NCBI GenBank assembly: GCA_017403825.1
Contig: JAFRDO010000090.1
Coordinates: 1 to 42,935 of the forward strand
Direction: 5' to 3'
Origin: Kiritimatiellia bacterium
Lineage (GTDB): Bacteria; Verrucomicrobiota; Kiritimatiellia; RFP12; UBA1067
Length of the DNA: 42,935 nt
Shown: positions 7,368 to 16,618 of the stretch, piece after piece
How the letters are laid out: each line of letters opens with the position of its first letter
How positions within the stretch are numbered: position 1 is the first letter of the stretch
Made by a program: the position numbers and the translations under genes
Notes under the pieces: model-generated
The model's input: only the letters and a program-made list of their open reading frames with translations
The model's database searches: none
What the model was told of the DNA's origin: nothing

Positions 7368-9970
7368 TGAAGAAACTACTGATCATCAGCGCGGCAGCGG
7401 TTGCTTTAACGGCTTCGGCGCGTACTGTCTATGATGCGGGCAAGGCCCTGCGCCAGAACGGCGAGACCGGCACTTACGCCAACCCAAACGGCGTCTGGTC
7501 CTATTACTATGCCTCCTCGCTTTCGCCATTTTCCGGGACTCTTTTCGAGTCCACTTCGACGATAACGAGCGACAAGCTGGCCGGCTGGAAATACTGGGAC
7601 CACCAGCACCTCAAGGTGAACGTGACGGGGCAGATACTGGATGACCCTTCGCTTATCGAAGCCGGCGAACCGCTCGAAGTGGATGAAATGTATTTCCACC
7701 CGGAACGGAACCTTTACACCGTGCTGCGTTTCACCGTGCCGGAAGACGGATGGTATTCGGCATTCGCCTCGTTTCATGACGTCAACCAGGAGTCCTCGCC
7801 GCAGGCGACTTCGGGCGTTGACGTGCACGTCACCCTCGGCTCAGAGGAGGGTGGCGACACCGAGCTCGCGTCCTCGCTTGTCACGCTGGAAAGCTATCCC
7901 GCCGCATGGGGGGACGCGAACCGTACCCAGCGGTTCGACTACCAAATGCCGGTGCGTTACCTGACTCAGGGCATGAGGATTCAGTTCGCCGTCGGGCCGA
8001 ACGGAACGGACTGGGCGATTCCCAACGATGGGACTGGCGTGAAGGTTCTCGTCGTCAAGGAAGACGAGGGTCGGTTCTACGATTCCAGCATTGCCTTCGC
8101 GGCCAATGTCGCGGGTGGATACGCGAACCCCTACGGCACCGCCCAGCACGGCACCTGGCATGCGCTGCTGCTGCAACTTGGCGCATCCGCCGCGGCGACG
8201 GACTTCCAGTCCTGGATTCCGCAGAATCTTGAAAACTCCTTCGACCATGCGTTCACGGAACAGATTTCGTTTGGCGATGGCCGTGTGGGATTCCATACGG
8301 CGAACGGGGCCAACGAACCCTTCGTGACTGTCAACACGACGGACGGCAAAATCGGTAATCTTTCGCCCCGTGAACTGTCTGTCCACCCGCCGAGTCATGA
8401 TGCCAACCAATGCACGGTTGTGCGCTTCCGCCCGCCGGAAGCGGGGCGCTACTCCGCTTCGGTGGTGGCGCGCTATCTGGAAAATGGTACTGCTGACGGA
8501 GTCGAGGTCTTTCTGGTGGCGGCCGACCAGGTCATCACCAACTCGGTCGTCAGCGGAGACCATGTGAAGTCCACGATGCACTTGACCTTCGACAACCTCC
8601 TCCTTGCAGCGGGCGAGCCGGTCGATATCATCGTCTCCCCGCGTTGGGCGTACTGGAGTGACTCGACCGCCGTCTCCGCCATCTTCCGCCGCGAGGATGG
8701 TGCCGTCTTCGACGCGAACAAGTCGTTCTACGCGCACCATGTCGCCGGCAACACCACCGTCCCGTTCAACGACGTCCTTGGCGGCGGCGCCCAGTGGTCT
8801 GTCGGCTCGATGGAGGGTTCCTGGCTCACCAACTCGTTCGCCACGCTGTCTGGCTTTGTGGCTCGCGAGAACAGCAATCCGGCGGGACTCAGCTGGTGGG
8901 AGCATTCCCCTGATTCCAGCGGATCCCAGTATCCGCGAATCGCCATGACGACGAACGCCGTCGCCTCCTGGGACGACACCTTCTACATCACGCCCTATCC
9001 GCGGCTGGCCATCGCCGCGAACGAGATTTTCGTCCATCCGGAAGCCCCGAACCTGGGCACGTCTTGCGCGGCAGTTCGTGCCATCGTCCCGTCGAACGGC
9101 ATCTACCGCGTTCGCGGTCGCGCACGCGATCTGGACAACACCGTGCAGTACACCGACGGCATCCGCTTCACCCTTGCTCTCGGCGAGTACATCCCGGCGA
9201 CGAGCCTCGTCCAGATGAATTATCCGGTGCCCGCCGGTGTGCAATACGAGGCATCGCTCGAAGGTGACCGCCTGTGGCTGAGGGCGGGAGAGACGTTTGA
9301 CGCCGTGGTCGATCCCGGAACTCAGCACTATTGCGACTCGACGGGCCTTGGCGTGTGCTACGAGCGCGTGGGCGACGGAACGGCAAGTGTGGTGAACGTC
9401 GATTTCACCGGCACTGGAACAGGACTTCTCTCGGCGAACACGGCGCGCGCACGCGAAGGCTATGGCGACCGCCTGTCGTGGACGGCGCTGCGTCCGGGCG
9501 GCGGGTCGAGCGCGGCGGTTGACGTATGCTGTGATGCCGACGGAGACACATGGCGCAACATGGCTGTCACGCTGACACGCACATCCGGCGAGCCCATCGC
9601 GGCCGGCGCGGCCGCAACCGGCACTACGCTGCTCGATTCGTTCGTCACCTCGTCCGGCGCGGAGGACACATACGCGTTCACCATCTCGAAGCTGAAGAAG
9701 AACGAGCCATATACGCTCTACCTCTACTCCGCGAATGGCCGCTCGGCCGGCAACGCCGCGTTCACCGTCGGCGGCGTGACGAAAGGCGTTGGTGGACTCT
9801 GGTCGCTTGGCGCGACGCCGATGCTGACGCGCTTCGACGTCACGTCCGACGCGAATGGCGAGATCACAGGCACGTTCGCCGCGGCTGACGGGAACGGCGG
9901 CGCGTTCAACGGCCTCACGCTCGTCGGAGACATACGCAAGCTTTCGGGCACGATTCTCTTGTTGAAGTGA
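7367..9970 (+). CDS. Large exported three-module protein with reusable C-terminal domain
   Basis: An 867-aa exported protein with no catalytic motif that I recognise. After a signal peptide (residues 1-18) come three tandem modules of about 210-230 residues (roughly 20-235, 236-445, 446-685). Each opens with a (V/F)YDA/S or VFDA strand and carries an HP...VVRF.P..G.Y core, and module 1 contains ANPNGVWSY. These look like lectin-like beta-sandwiches. The last ~180 residues form a different domain (from VVNVDFTGTGTG), with NEPYTLYLYSA, MLTRFDV, SDANG and GGAFNGLTLVG. Pieces of that last domain recur at 12.4 kb and 27.0 kb. It is probably a surface or periplasmic glycan-binding protein partnering the neighbouring hydrolases. 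Its ATG overlaps the preceding TAA, with GGAAAGGAAG as ribosome binding site. Confidence 0.8.
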   Translation: MKKLLIISAAAVALTASARTVYDAGKALRQNGETGTYANPNGVWSYYYASSLSPFSGTLFESTSTITSDKLAGWKYWDHQHLKVNVTGQILDDPSLIEAGEPLEVDEMYFHPERNLYTVLRFTVPEDGWYSAFASFHDVNQESSPQATSGVDVHVTLGSEEGGDTELASSLVTLESYPAAWGDANRTQRFDYQMPVRYLTQGMRIQFAVGPNGTDWAIPNDGTGVKVLVVKEDEGRFYDSSIAFAANVAGGYANPYGTAQHGTWHALLLQLGASAAATDFQSWIPQNLENSFDHAFTEQISFGDGRVGFHTANGANEPFVTVNTTDGKIGNLSPRELSVHPPSHDANQCTVVRFRPPEAGRYSASVVARYLENGTADGVEVFLVAADQVITNSVVSGDHVKSTMHLTFDNLLLAAGEPVDIIVSPRWAYWSDSTAVSAIFRREDGAVFDANKSFYAHHVAGNTTVPFNDVLGGGAQWSVGSMEGSWLTNSFATLSGFVARENSNPAGLSWWEHSPDSSGSQYPRIAMTTNAVASWDDTFYITPYPRLAIAANEIFVHPEAPNLGTSCAAVRAIVPSNGIYRVRGRARDLDNTVQYTDGIRFTLALGEYIPATSLVQMNYPVPAGVQYEASLEGDRLWLRAGETFDAVVDPGTQHYCDSTGLGVCYERVGDGTASVVNVDFTGTGTGLLSANTARAREGYGDRLSWTALRPGGGSSAAVDVCCDADGDTWRNMAVTLTRTSGEPIAAGAAATGTTLLDSFVTSSGAEDTYAFTISKLKKNEPYTLYLYSANGRSAGNAAFTVGGVTKGVGGLWSLGATPMLTRFDVTSDANGEITGTFAAADGNGGAFNGLTLVGDIRKLSGTILLLK

Positions 9971-9980
9971 GAGGAGCAGC

Positions 9981-11975
9981 ATGAGGAACGGCTACTGGGC
10001 GCTGCTCGCGGCAGTTGTTGCATTTGCGGCGCATGGCGGCTTCTACCGTGTGCGTCAGGATGGCGGCGGTCGTTGGTGGGTGGTCGCTCCGGACGGGGGC
10101 AGGACGTTCCTGCGAGGCGTTGATCACGCCAACTGGAACGGGCACTGGTGCGAGGCGTTGAATGTCCATCCGTACCGCGAGGAGAACAGGAAGCGCTATC
10201 CGTCGCAGGGCGCATGGGAGGCGGAGACGCTGGATCGGCTCAAGTCATGGGGTTTCAACACGCTTGGTGCAGGATGCTCCCCTGAACTTGAGGGGCGCGG
10301 CCTCGCGCACTGCGCGTTTCTCTCGATGGGCGAATCGTTCGCCAGTAAAGGCGGCGATCATGCGCTTAGCGAGGCGCAGGGCATTCCCGGAACGGCCTTC
10401 CCGAACGTATTCCACAAGGACTGGGAAGGCTTTTGCGACGCGCGCGCCGCGCAGCTCTGCGCCGGTCGCAAGGACGACCGCAACCTCGTCGGATACTTCT
10501 TCGACAACGAACTCTACTGGTGGGGACGCACTGCGGAGGAGGCTGAACGGTATTTCAGGACGATCGCCGCCGCGATACGCAGGCACGACCCGAACCACCT
10601 CCTGCTCGGATGCCGCTTTGCCGGACTGGACGCGCCCCGTGCCGCTTGGGAGGCGGCCGGGAGATTCTGCGACATCGTGACGTTCAACCAGTATTCGTGG
10701 GCGGACATTGACGAAAACGTGGTGTACACGTCCCGCGATTCGGGCGTAAGGGCGGCGGACGCCTATGCGGAACGGTACTCGTGGACGAAGAAGCCGCTGA
10801 TGATCACGGAGTGGAGCTTCCCCTCGCTCGACTCCGGCCTTCCGTGCACGGGCGGCGCAGGGCAGCGCTTCCGCACCCAGGCGATGCGCGTCAAGGCGAC
10901 CGAGCTTTTCGCCCGGACGCTTTTCGCCCTGCCGTTCATGGTCGGCAGCGACTACTTCATGTGGGTGGACGAACCGGCGCTTGGCATCAGCCGCAAGTTT
11001 CCCGAGAACTCCAACTACGGGCTTGTGGACGGATGCGGCAAGCCCTATGCCGACCTGACGGCGATGTTCGCGCGCCTGAACCCGGAGGCCGATGCGCTGC
11101 ATGAGCGCGGCGAGATGCCGCCCGCAAGGACCGTTGACCGCCAGGCGGAAGAGCGCAAGTCGCTTTTCCCGGAGTTCGCGGCGGACTCCTCGGCGAGCTG
11201 TGTCCGCGACGGCGACGCATACACGCTTCGCACGGGGGCGGGGCTTGTTCTGAAGGGGCGCGTCGGCGGACGCGCTGCCTTCGATTCCGTCGTTGCGGAC
11301 GGCGTGGAGTGCGGGCCGTTCACGTTCATGCTCTACCACGGCATGTGGGAGGATATCGGACGGGTGGAGTCCGCGGAGTGGATCCGGAAGGCCGGTGCGC
11401 TGCGCATCGCGGGAACCGGCGGAAGCGGCGGTCGGACGTTCCGCGTCGTGTGCGACATTGTGCCGATCGCCGGCAAGCCTTGGTTCGCCTGCAACGTGGT
11501 CAGCGCGGAGAACACGGGGACGGAGGAGTTCGCCGATGCGTCGGTCTGGCTGCGGCAGTATTCGCCGTGGGCTGCGGATTCGTGGCGGACGGGCGGCGAG
11601 AGAAGCGTGCCGTTCCTGTGGAAGAGTCCGGACTGCGGCGCGTGGATTCGCAGCGGCGACGGCGCGTGGTGCGGTGCGGCGACGTTCGCCAGGACCGTGA
11701 GGGCGTTTCGGTATTGGATTTCCGGCGATGGCGCGACGCATCCCGACGCTGCGTTCGGCGAGGCGGGTCCGCTTCGCCTTACACCCGGCGGGAAATGGAT
11801 GCCAGAGGGACGCGTCTGGATGGTCGCCGCTGCTGGGAAGGGCGGCGAGAAGGGCTGGAGGGGCTTTCTGGACGACTTTGCGGCATGGCGCGACGAGGCG
11901 CTGACTCGTAGGGCGGCGGATGTCGCCTTGTGGAACGGTCTTGATGGTCATAGTCAGGTGAGAGGAATAAGATGA
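9981..11975 (+). CDS. Secreted clan GH-A glycoside hydrolase, agarase-like
   Basis: A 664-aa exported protein: signal peptide residues 1-18, then a TIM-barrel hydrolase of clan GH-A with FYRVRQDGGGRWWVVAPDG and FLRGVDHANW near the start, as in agarase-like (GH50/GH86) and GH2/GH5-type proteins. Likely catalytic residues are the acid/base E177 in FFDNELYWWG and the nucleophile E277 in PLMITEWSFPS. From about residue 390 a separate beta-sandwich region follows. The real substrate is unknown; a beta-galactan is possible. GAGAGGAGC precedes the ATG. Its TGA overlaps the ATG at 11972 (ATGA). The first residues, MRNGYWALLAA, resemble those of the broken gene at 11972. Confidence 0.8.
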   Translation: MRNGYWALLAAVVAFAAHGGFYRVRQDGGGRWWVVAPDGGRTFLRGVDHANWNGHWCEALNVHPYREENRKRYPSQGAWEAETLDRLKSWGFNTLGAGCSPELEGRGLAHCAFLSMGESFASKGGDHALSEAQGIPGTAFPNVFHKDWEGFCDARAAQLCAGRKDDRNLVGYFFDNELYWWGRTAEEAERYFRTIAAAIRRHDPNHLLLGCRFAGLDAPRAAWEAAGRFCDIVTFNQYSWADIDENVVYTSRDSGVRAADAYAERYSWTKKPLMITEWSFPSLDSGLPCTGGAGQRFRTQAMRVKATELFARTLFALPFMVGSDYFMWVDEPALGISRKFPENSNYGLVDGCGKPYADLTAMFARLNPEADALHERGEMPPARTVDRQAEERKSLFPEFAADSSASCVRDGDAYTLRTGAGLVLKGRVGGRAAFDSVVADGVECGPFTFMLYHGMWEDIGRVESAEWIRKAGALRIAGTGGSGGRTFRVVCDIVPIAGKPWFACNVVSAENTGTEEFADASVWLRQYSPWAADSWRTGGERSVPFLWKSPDCGAWIRSGDGAWCGAATFARTVRAFRYWISGDGATHPDAAFGEAGPLRLTPGGKWMPEGRVWMVAAAGKGGEKGWRGFLDDFAAWRDEALTRRAADVALWNGLDGHSQVRGIR

Positions 11976-12247
11976 GAAACGGCTACGGATACGGAGCTTT
12001 GCTCGCCGCGTTTGTTTCGCTCGTTGCGTGCGGCGCTGTCGTGGAGGTGTCGCCGGTCGAGGGCAACGCCACCCAGGCCGTCCGCAAGGCGGTGGCGCGG
12101 CTGAAGAACGGCGACACGCTCCGCTTCGCAAAGGGCGAGTACCACTTTTTCGAGGAGGGAGCCAAAAGCCGCTTCCTCGCCTCGGTGGGCAGCTCGACGG
12201 GCATGAAGAAGGCAGTCGTGCATCTTGAAGGCCTGAAGGATGTCACG
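11972..12247 (+). pseudogene. 5' fragment of a GH110-like beta-helix gene
   Basis: Start codon, signal peptide (MRNGYGYGALLAAFVSLVACG) and about 70 further residues matching the N-terminus of the intact gene at 13555. From 12091 to 12247 the DNA matches 13668-13824 with 5 differences in 157 bp (about 97%), counted by hand. Similarity ends abruptly at 12247, where a palindromic element begins, and the frame then reads unrelated residues. The ATGA overlap with the preceding gene suggests this was once a coupled operon gene. It may still be translated into a short exported peptide, but the enzyme is lost. Confidence 0.85.
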
Positions 12248-12253
12248 ACCAAT

Positions 12254-12350
12254 GGGGTCAGGCCCCGCGAAACCCTTGTAAAACGGGCGTTTGCGCGTTT
12301 CGGGCGATGTCGGTCGAGACCTACTGCGAAGATTGAGGGGACAAACCCTT
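12254..12350. mobile_element. REP/MITE-like palindromic element at a pseudogene junction
   Basis: Begins with the palindrome GGGGTCAGGCCCC (12254-12266) and ends with a partial GGGGACAAACCC (12337-12348), with an internal CGAAAC/GTTTCG inverted repeat. GGGG(T/A)CAGNCCCC palindromes of this kind are typical of REP elements moved by RAYT (Y1) transposases; none is encoded here. It lies between two unrelated gene fragments. Exact ends are uncertain. Confidence 0.5.
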
Positions 12351-12396
12351 GCGCCAGTGATGTCGGCCTTCGCGGTGCTTCCGCAATCGCCACTGC

Positions 12397-12474
12397 TACG
12401 GCGGCGCGTTCAACGGCCTCACGCTCGTTGGTGACATACGCAAGCATTCAGGCATGATGATTATAGTCAGATGA
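12397..12474 (+). pseudogene. 3' remnant of the reusable C-terminal module
   Basis: The 25 codons before the TGA at 12474 encode GGAFNGLTLVGDIRKHSG plus a hydrophobic tail, matching the very end of the 867-aa protein (GGAFNGLTLVGDIRKLSG). Everything upstream of this piece is missing, so it is only a tail fragment joined behind the palindromic element. Confidence 0.8.
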
Positions 12475-12484
12475 TTGCGACAAC

Positions 12485-13558
12485 ATGAGAAATATCAAGT
12501 GCGCACTTTTCGCGGTGATTGCTTCGCTTGCGGCTGTGGCGCAAGACGACTACCGCTGCACCTACACCCCCGACGTCCTCGCGCGGCCGTGCCTTAGCGG
12601 CGTGATGTCGCCGGGGGGCGACATGACCGAGGGCGATTTCCGGACACTCGCCGCCTGGGGCGTCTCTCTCCTGCGCTTCCAGATGGTTCGCGACTGGCAC
12701 GGCGTGGACGGCAATCAGGACCTCAACGAATACGACCGCTGGCTTGAGGGCCGCCTCGACCACTTCGACACGGTCGTCCTGCCGCTGGCGTGCAAATACG
12801 GCATGATGGTCGTCCTCGACCTGCATGTCCCTCCGGGGGGCTACGATGCGTCGCACGAGGCGAACATGTTCCACGACGCCCGGTTCGCCAACCACTTCGT
12901 CAAAATTTGGCGGCGCATAGCACGCCGCTTCAGGGGGCGCGAGGGTATTTACGGCTACGACCTCGTCAACGAGCCGTTGCAGGCCCGCGCGGCCGTCCCA
13001 GGCTGCGAGTTGCAGACCCTCATGCGCCGCGCCGCCAAGGCCGTCCGCGCCGAGGATCCGGCGACGCCAATTATCGTCGAGTCCAACCACTGCGGCTCGC
13101 CGGCCTTCTTCGCGGATCTGGAGCCGCTGCCCTTTGTGAACGTCATATACCAGTTCCATTTTTACTGGCCGTGGGAGTTCACGCACCAGCGCATCCTCAA
13201 CGCCCGGATGTGGACCGTCGGATGGCCGGACGAATCGCACGGCTGGAACCGAGGAACCATCGACTGGTCGCTGAAGCCCGTGATCAAGTTTCAGGAGAGA
13301 TATGGGGCGCGGATATACGCCGGCGAGTTCTCCGCCGTCGCCTGGGCGCCTGGGGCGGGGAACTATTTGCGCGACTGCATTTCGGTTTTCAAGGAGCACG
13401 GCTGGGACTGGACCTACCATGCCTTCCGCGAGTGGGCGGGATGGAGCGTTGAGCATGCGGGCGAGGACGACGCCTCCCTCCGACCCTCCGCCGACAACCC
13501 GCGCAAGAGGGCGCTCCTTGACGGGCTGAAGGAGAACTTGAAAGGATTGCGGAAATGA
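12485..13558 (+). CDS. Secreted GH5-family glycoside hydrolase
   Basis: A 357-aa exported endo-acting glycosidase-type protein. Signal peptide residues 1-19 (ending AVAQ), then a GH5 (cellulase-type) TIM barrel: LRFQMVRDWHG, MMVVLDLHVPPGG, acid/base E163 in YDLVNEPLQ, VIYQFHFYWP, and nucleophile E281 in IYAGEFSAVAW. The length is a bare catalytic domain without a binding module. GH5 covers many beta-glucan and beta-mannan activities, so the substrate cannot be given. No strong ribosome binding site precedes the ATG, which lies 10 nt after a pseudogene remnant, so the upstream rearrangement may have altered its translation. The stop overlaps the next start (ATGA at 13555). Confidence 0.88.
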   Translation: MRNIKCALFAVIASLAAVAQDDYRCTYTPDVLARPCLSGVMSPGGDMTEGDFRTLAAWGVSLLRFQMVRDWHGVDGNQDLNEYDRWLEGRLDHFDTVVLPLACKYGMMVVLDLHVPPGGYDASHEANMFHDARFANHFVKIWRRIARRFRGREGIYGYDLVNEPLQARAAVPGCELQTLMRRAAKAVRAEDPATPIIVESNHCGSPAFFADLEPLPFVNVIYQFHFYWPWEFTHQRILNARMWTVGWPDESHGWNRGTIDWSLKPVIKFQERYGARIYAGEFSAVAWAPGAGNYLRDCISVFKEHGWDWTYHAFREWAGWSVEHAGEDDASLRPSADNPRKRALLDGLKENLKGLRK

Positions 13559-15153
13559 AGATGGCGAATCTTGTGCTGGCCGGCGCCTTTGCCGCCAGCG
13601 CCTCTGCGGGGAATGTCGTGGAGATGCGTCCGGTCAATGGCAACGCCACCCCTGCCGTTTGCGCGGCGGTGGCGCGGCTGAAAAACGGCGACACGCTCCG
13701 CTTCGCAAAAGGCGAGTACCACTTTTTCGAGGAGGGAGCCAAAAGCCGCTTCCTCGCCTCGGTTGGCAGCTCGACGGGCATGAAGAAGGCAGTCGTGCAT
13801 CTTGAAGGCCTGAAGGACGTTACGGTGGACGGCGGAGGCTCCAGTTTTGTCTTCCACGGCAAGACTTTCCCCTTCATCGTCGAGCGGTGCGACGGCGTGA
13901 AGATATGCAATTTCACCTCGCGCGTTTTTCGTCTGCCGCTCGTCGAGTTCACAATAAAGGAGAAGAACGGCGCGGGGTTCCTGTGTCAGTTCGCCAAGGG
14001 ATGCGTGCCATACGAGACCAGGAACGGCACAATCTTCTTCGATCTTGACGAAGGGCGTATGGATTCACGGGAGCGCGAGATCTCGGTTCACGCGTTGCGC
14101 TACTGCCAGATACAGTACATCGTCACGCCAGGTTGCGGATGCGACAGGGACAAGCTTGCTTCCACATACTATTCTGTGGCGGCCGAGGACAATGGCGACG
14201 GAAAAGTGTTCTTTCGCTATGTGGACAGTCCCCATCCGAAAAACGCCGGACAGTGTTCGTTTCCGCTCGACGAACCTCTCTGCCTTCTTCTTGGCAGCGA
14301 CCGCAACCGTTCGCTGATGTCTTTTGCGAAGTGCCGCGACGTGGAGGTTTCCGACGTGGACGTGCGCAGCGGCGTCGCGATGGGCGTCGTGGCGGAGATG
14401 TGCGAGAATATCCGCATCATCCGCTACAATGTGCGTCCTGACGAAGGTGCGCATGTGTCGATGACGGCGGATGCCATCTTCCTTGTCGATACGAAGGGCC
14501 GCATTGAGATTGCGGAGTCGGAGATTTGCTGGGGCCTTGACGACGTGATGAACATCCACGATAACTACACGCGCCTCGACAAGATTGACGGACGGAGGGC
14601 GGTGCTGGGCATACAGCGCTTCAACTACACCGGCTACTTCCCGTACCGCGTGGGAGAAAAGGTGGAATTTACGCGTGGCAAGGGGCCGGACAAACAAATA
14701 CTTGGGCGAGCCGTCGTTGCGGAGTTCCCGAAGCATGGACGCGAGGCGACAAGCGCGGCAGTCGTATTCGACCGCGACATTCCTGCGGACTGGGTGGGGT
14801 GCGACGTGGCAAACGTCTCGCATGCCCCGGCCGTCTGGATACACGACAACTACTTCCACGACTTCATGCACAACCGTCTTTCGGCGTTCGCGGACATCCT
14901 ATTCGAGCGCAATCGCATCCGCAATGGCAACGTCGCGATTCTCCATGACGACCTCACGGGCTATTGGGGCGAGTGTGGTCCGATGCATACGCTTATCGCC
15001 CGCGACAACGACTGCGAGGCCATGCGTGCCGCCGCGTTCCACTTCGTCGTGCCGTTCACCGGCCGTGCAGTCCTTGAAAACAACCGGGTTCACGGCGGCG
15101 GCAATCCAATCTTCTTCGGCCCGGGCGTTGAGAAGACGGTGGAGGTCAGGTAA
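13555..15153 (+). CDS. Secreted GH110-like right-handed beta-helix protein (copy 1)
   Basis: A 532-aa exported protein: signal peptide residues 1-19, then a parallel beta-helix. Residues 302-338 read SMTADAIFLVDTKG, then GLDDVMNIHDNY. This TADA...GxIxI...DDxxNxH pattern is the one I associate with GH110 alpha-galactosidases, which remove alpha-1,3-galactose. On that basis a galactosidase-like role is proposed, with D306, D329 and D330 as candidate catalytic residues; a different beta-helix hydrolase or lyase is possible. ATGA overlap upstream and TAATG overlap downstream couple it to both neighbours. A close paralogue lies at 16619 and truncated copies at 11972 and 24888. Confidence 0.72.
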   Translation: MKMANLVLAGAFAASASAGNVVEMRPVNGNATPAVCAAVARLKNGDTLRFAKGEYHFFEEGAKSRFLASVGSSTGMKKAVVHLEGLKDVTVDGGGSSFVFHGKTFPFIVERCDGVKICNFTSRVFRLPLVEFTIKEKNGAGFLCQFAKGCVPYETRNGTIFFDLDEGRMDSREREISVHALRYCQIQYIVTPGCGCDRDKLASTYYSVAAEDNGDGKVFFRYVDSPHPKNAGQCSFPLDEPLCLLLGSDRNRSLMSFAKCRDVEVSDVDVRSGVAMGVVAEMCENIRIIRYNVRPDEGAHVSMTADAIFLVDTKGRIEIAESEICWGLDDVMNIHDNYTRLDKIDGRRAVLGIQRFNYTGYFPYRVGEKVEFTRGKGPDKQILGRAVVAEFPKHGREATSAAVVFDRDIPADWVGCDVANVSHAPAVWIHDNYFHDFMHNRLSAFADILFERNRIRNGNVAILHDDLTGYWGECGPMHTLIARDNDCEAMRAAAFHFVVPFTGRAVLENNRVHGGGNPIFFGPGVEKTVEVR

Positions 15154-16604
15154 TGGTGCTGGCCTCTGTTGTGATGTTCGCCGTGAGTTGCTTCGCGGAG
15201 CCGTGCATTGTGGACGAAGCGGACTTTCCACGGGTAGGTGCACTTGCGCCCCGCACTTCGCCAGACCCGAAGGATGAGCAGTGGATGATCGGATGCGAAG
15301 TGCTTGACCGCGACTTTGCGAAGTTCTCCGCCTACAGGGACTATCTGCCTAAGCTCGGCATCCGCTCCATCCGTCTCCAGTGTGGATGGGCGAAGTGCGA
15401 GAGGGAGAAGGGGAAGTACGATTTCGCTTGGCTTGACGAGCCTGTGGACTTCGCGCTTGCGCATGGGCTAAATCCTGTTCTTGAGACTGGTTACGGCAAT
15501 CCAATCTACAAAGGCGGCGGCGGACGCGACCTTGCCGCAGGTTTTCCGCACGGCGAGGAAGGTCTTGCCGCATGGGACCGCTGGGTCGATGCGCTGTCGA
15601 AGCATTTCAAGGGACGCGTGAGGGACTGGGCAATGTGGAATGAGCCAGACATCGGGAACCCTGCCGACACCGCCGCTGTTGGCGGACACCATACGCCTGA
15701 CAAGATCGCGGCGTTCAACGTCCGCACGGCGCGGACGATTCTGAAGAACATCCCCGATGCGCGGCTTGCGGGTCTTTCGCTTGCGACGAACGATCCTGGA
15801 TTCAACGAAGAGTGCTACAAGGCGTTCGGAAATGACATCGGGCTTTTCTGGCGCTTCATCTACCACGGCTACGTGCCTGCGCCGGAGGAGAGCTATCCGA
15901 ATGTAAGGAAGCTCAAGGCGATCTGTGCGAAGTATGCGCCGCATGCGACGTTGTGGCAAGGCGAGAACGGTGCGCCAAGCGAGATGCCAGGAGATGGCCT
16001 CGCCTTGAACCACATCGCTTGGAGCGAGATATCCCAGGCGAAGTGGGACATGCGCAGAATGCTTGGGGACTTCGTGCACGAGATTCCGTCTTCGGTCTTC
16101 ACCATCTGCGACTACTACCATCCAGGACGCGGCATCGGGTGCTACGGACTTTTGCGCGCGGATTCGGCGCGTAACGTGATCGGCGTGAAAAGAGCGTTTG
16201 CAGCCGTGCGAAACGTGGCGACGGTGTTTGATTCCGCACTTGTGCGCGTGGAGCGGCGCGTGTCCTCGCCGGAAAGCTCGCTACAGCTCTGGGAGTTCCA
16301 GCGGCGCGGCGCACCGCTGTTCGTATTCTGGACGTCTGGGGAATGGGCGTTCGAGAACGGGCAATGGTGCATGGCGTACCGCCGTCCCGGCGACAGCATG
16401 GAGAAGCGCCCCGCCGTCATCCGCTGGCCGGGTGCGCCGCTTACGGAGCCAGTCTGGGTTGACCTGCTCACGGGCGACGTCTATGCGTTTCCGAAGGAAC
16501 GCATGACGGCGTGCGCTGACGGGCTCGTGTTCACCGAAGTGCCCGTCTATGATTCGCCCTGTCTTATCACGGAACGCCGTGCAATCGACATTGACGGCAA
16601 ATAG
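15153..16604 (+). CDS. Secreted clan GH-A glycosidase, GH39/GH42-like
   Basis: A 483-aa exported protein. Residues 1-15 form a short signal peptide (MVLASVVMFAVSCFA), followed by a TIM barrel with IRLQCGWAKCEREKGKYDF (typical of GH39/GH42-like barrels), acid/base E164 in DWAMWNEPDIG and the probable nucleophile E271 in TLWQGENGAPS. A C-terminal beta region (~residues 370-483) follows, as in GH39 proteins. Members of these families act on xylosides, galactosides and related sugars; the specificity here is unknown. Its ATG overlaps the TAA of the preceding GH110-like gene by one base, so translation is probably coupled. Confidence 0.8.
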   Translation: MVLASVVMFAVSCFAEPCIVDEADFPRVGALAPRTSPDPKDEQWMIGCEVLDRDFAKFSAYRDYLPKLGIRSIRLQCGWAKCEREKGKYDFAWLDEPVDFALAHGLNPVLETGYGNPIYKGGGGRDLAAGFPHGEEGLAAWDRWVDALSKHFKGRVRDWAMWNEPDIGNPADTAAVGGHHTPDKIAAFNVRTARTILKNIPDARLAGLSLATNDPGFNEECYKAFGNDIGLFWRFIYHGYVPAPEESYPNVRKLKAICAKYAPHATLWQGENGAPSEMPGDGLALNHIAWSEISQAKWDMRRMLGDFVHEIPSSVFTICDYYHPGRGIGCYGLLRADSARNVIGVKRAFAAVRNVATVFDSALVRVERRVSSPESSLQLWEFQRRGAPLFVFWTSGEWAFENGQWCMAYRRPGDSMEKRPAVIRWPGAPLTEPVWVDLLTGDVYAFPKERMTACADGLVFTEVPVYDSPCLITERRAIDIDGK

Positions 16605-16618
16605 AAGGGTAACGGAAA

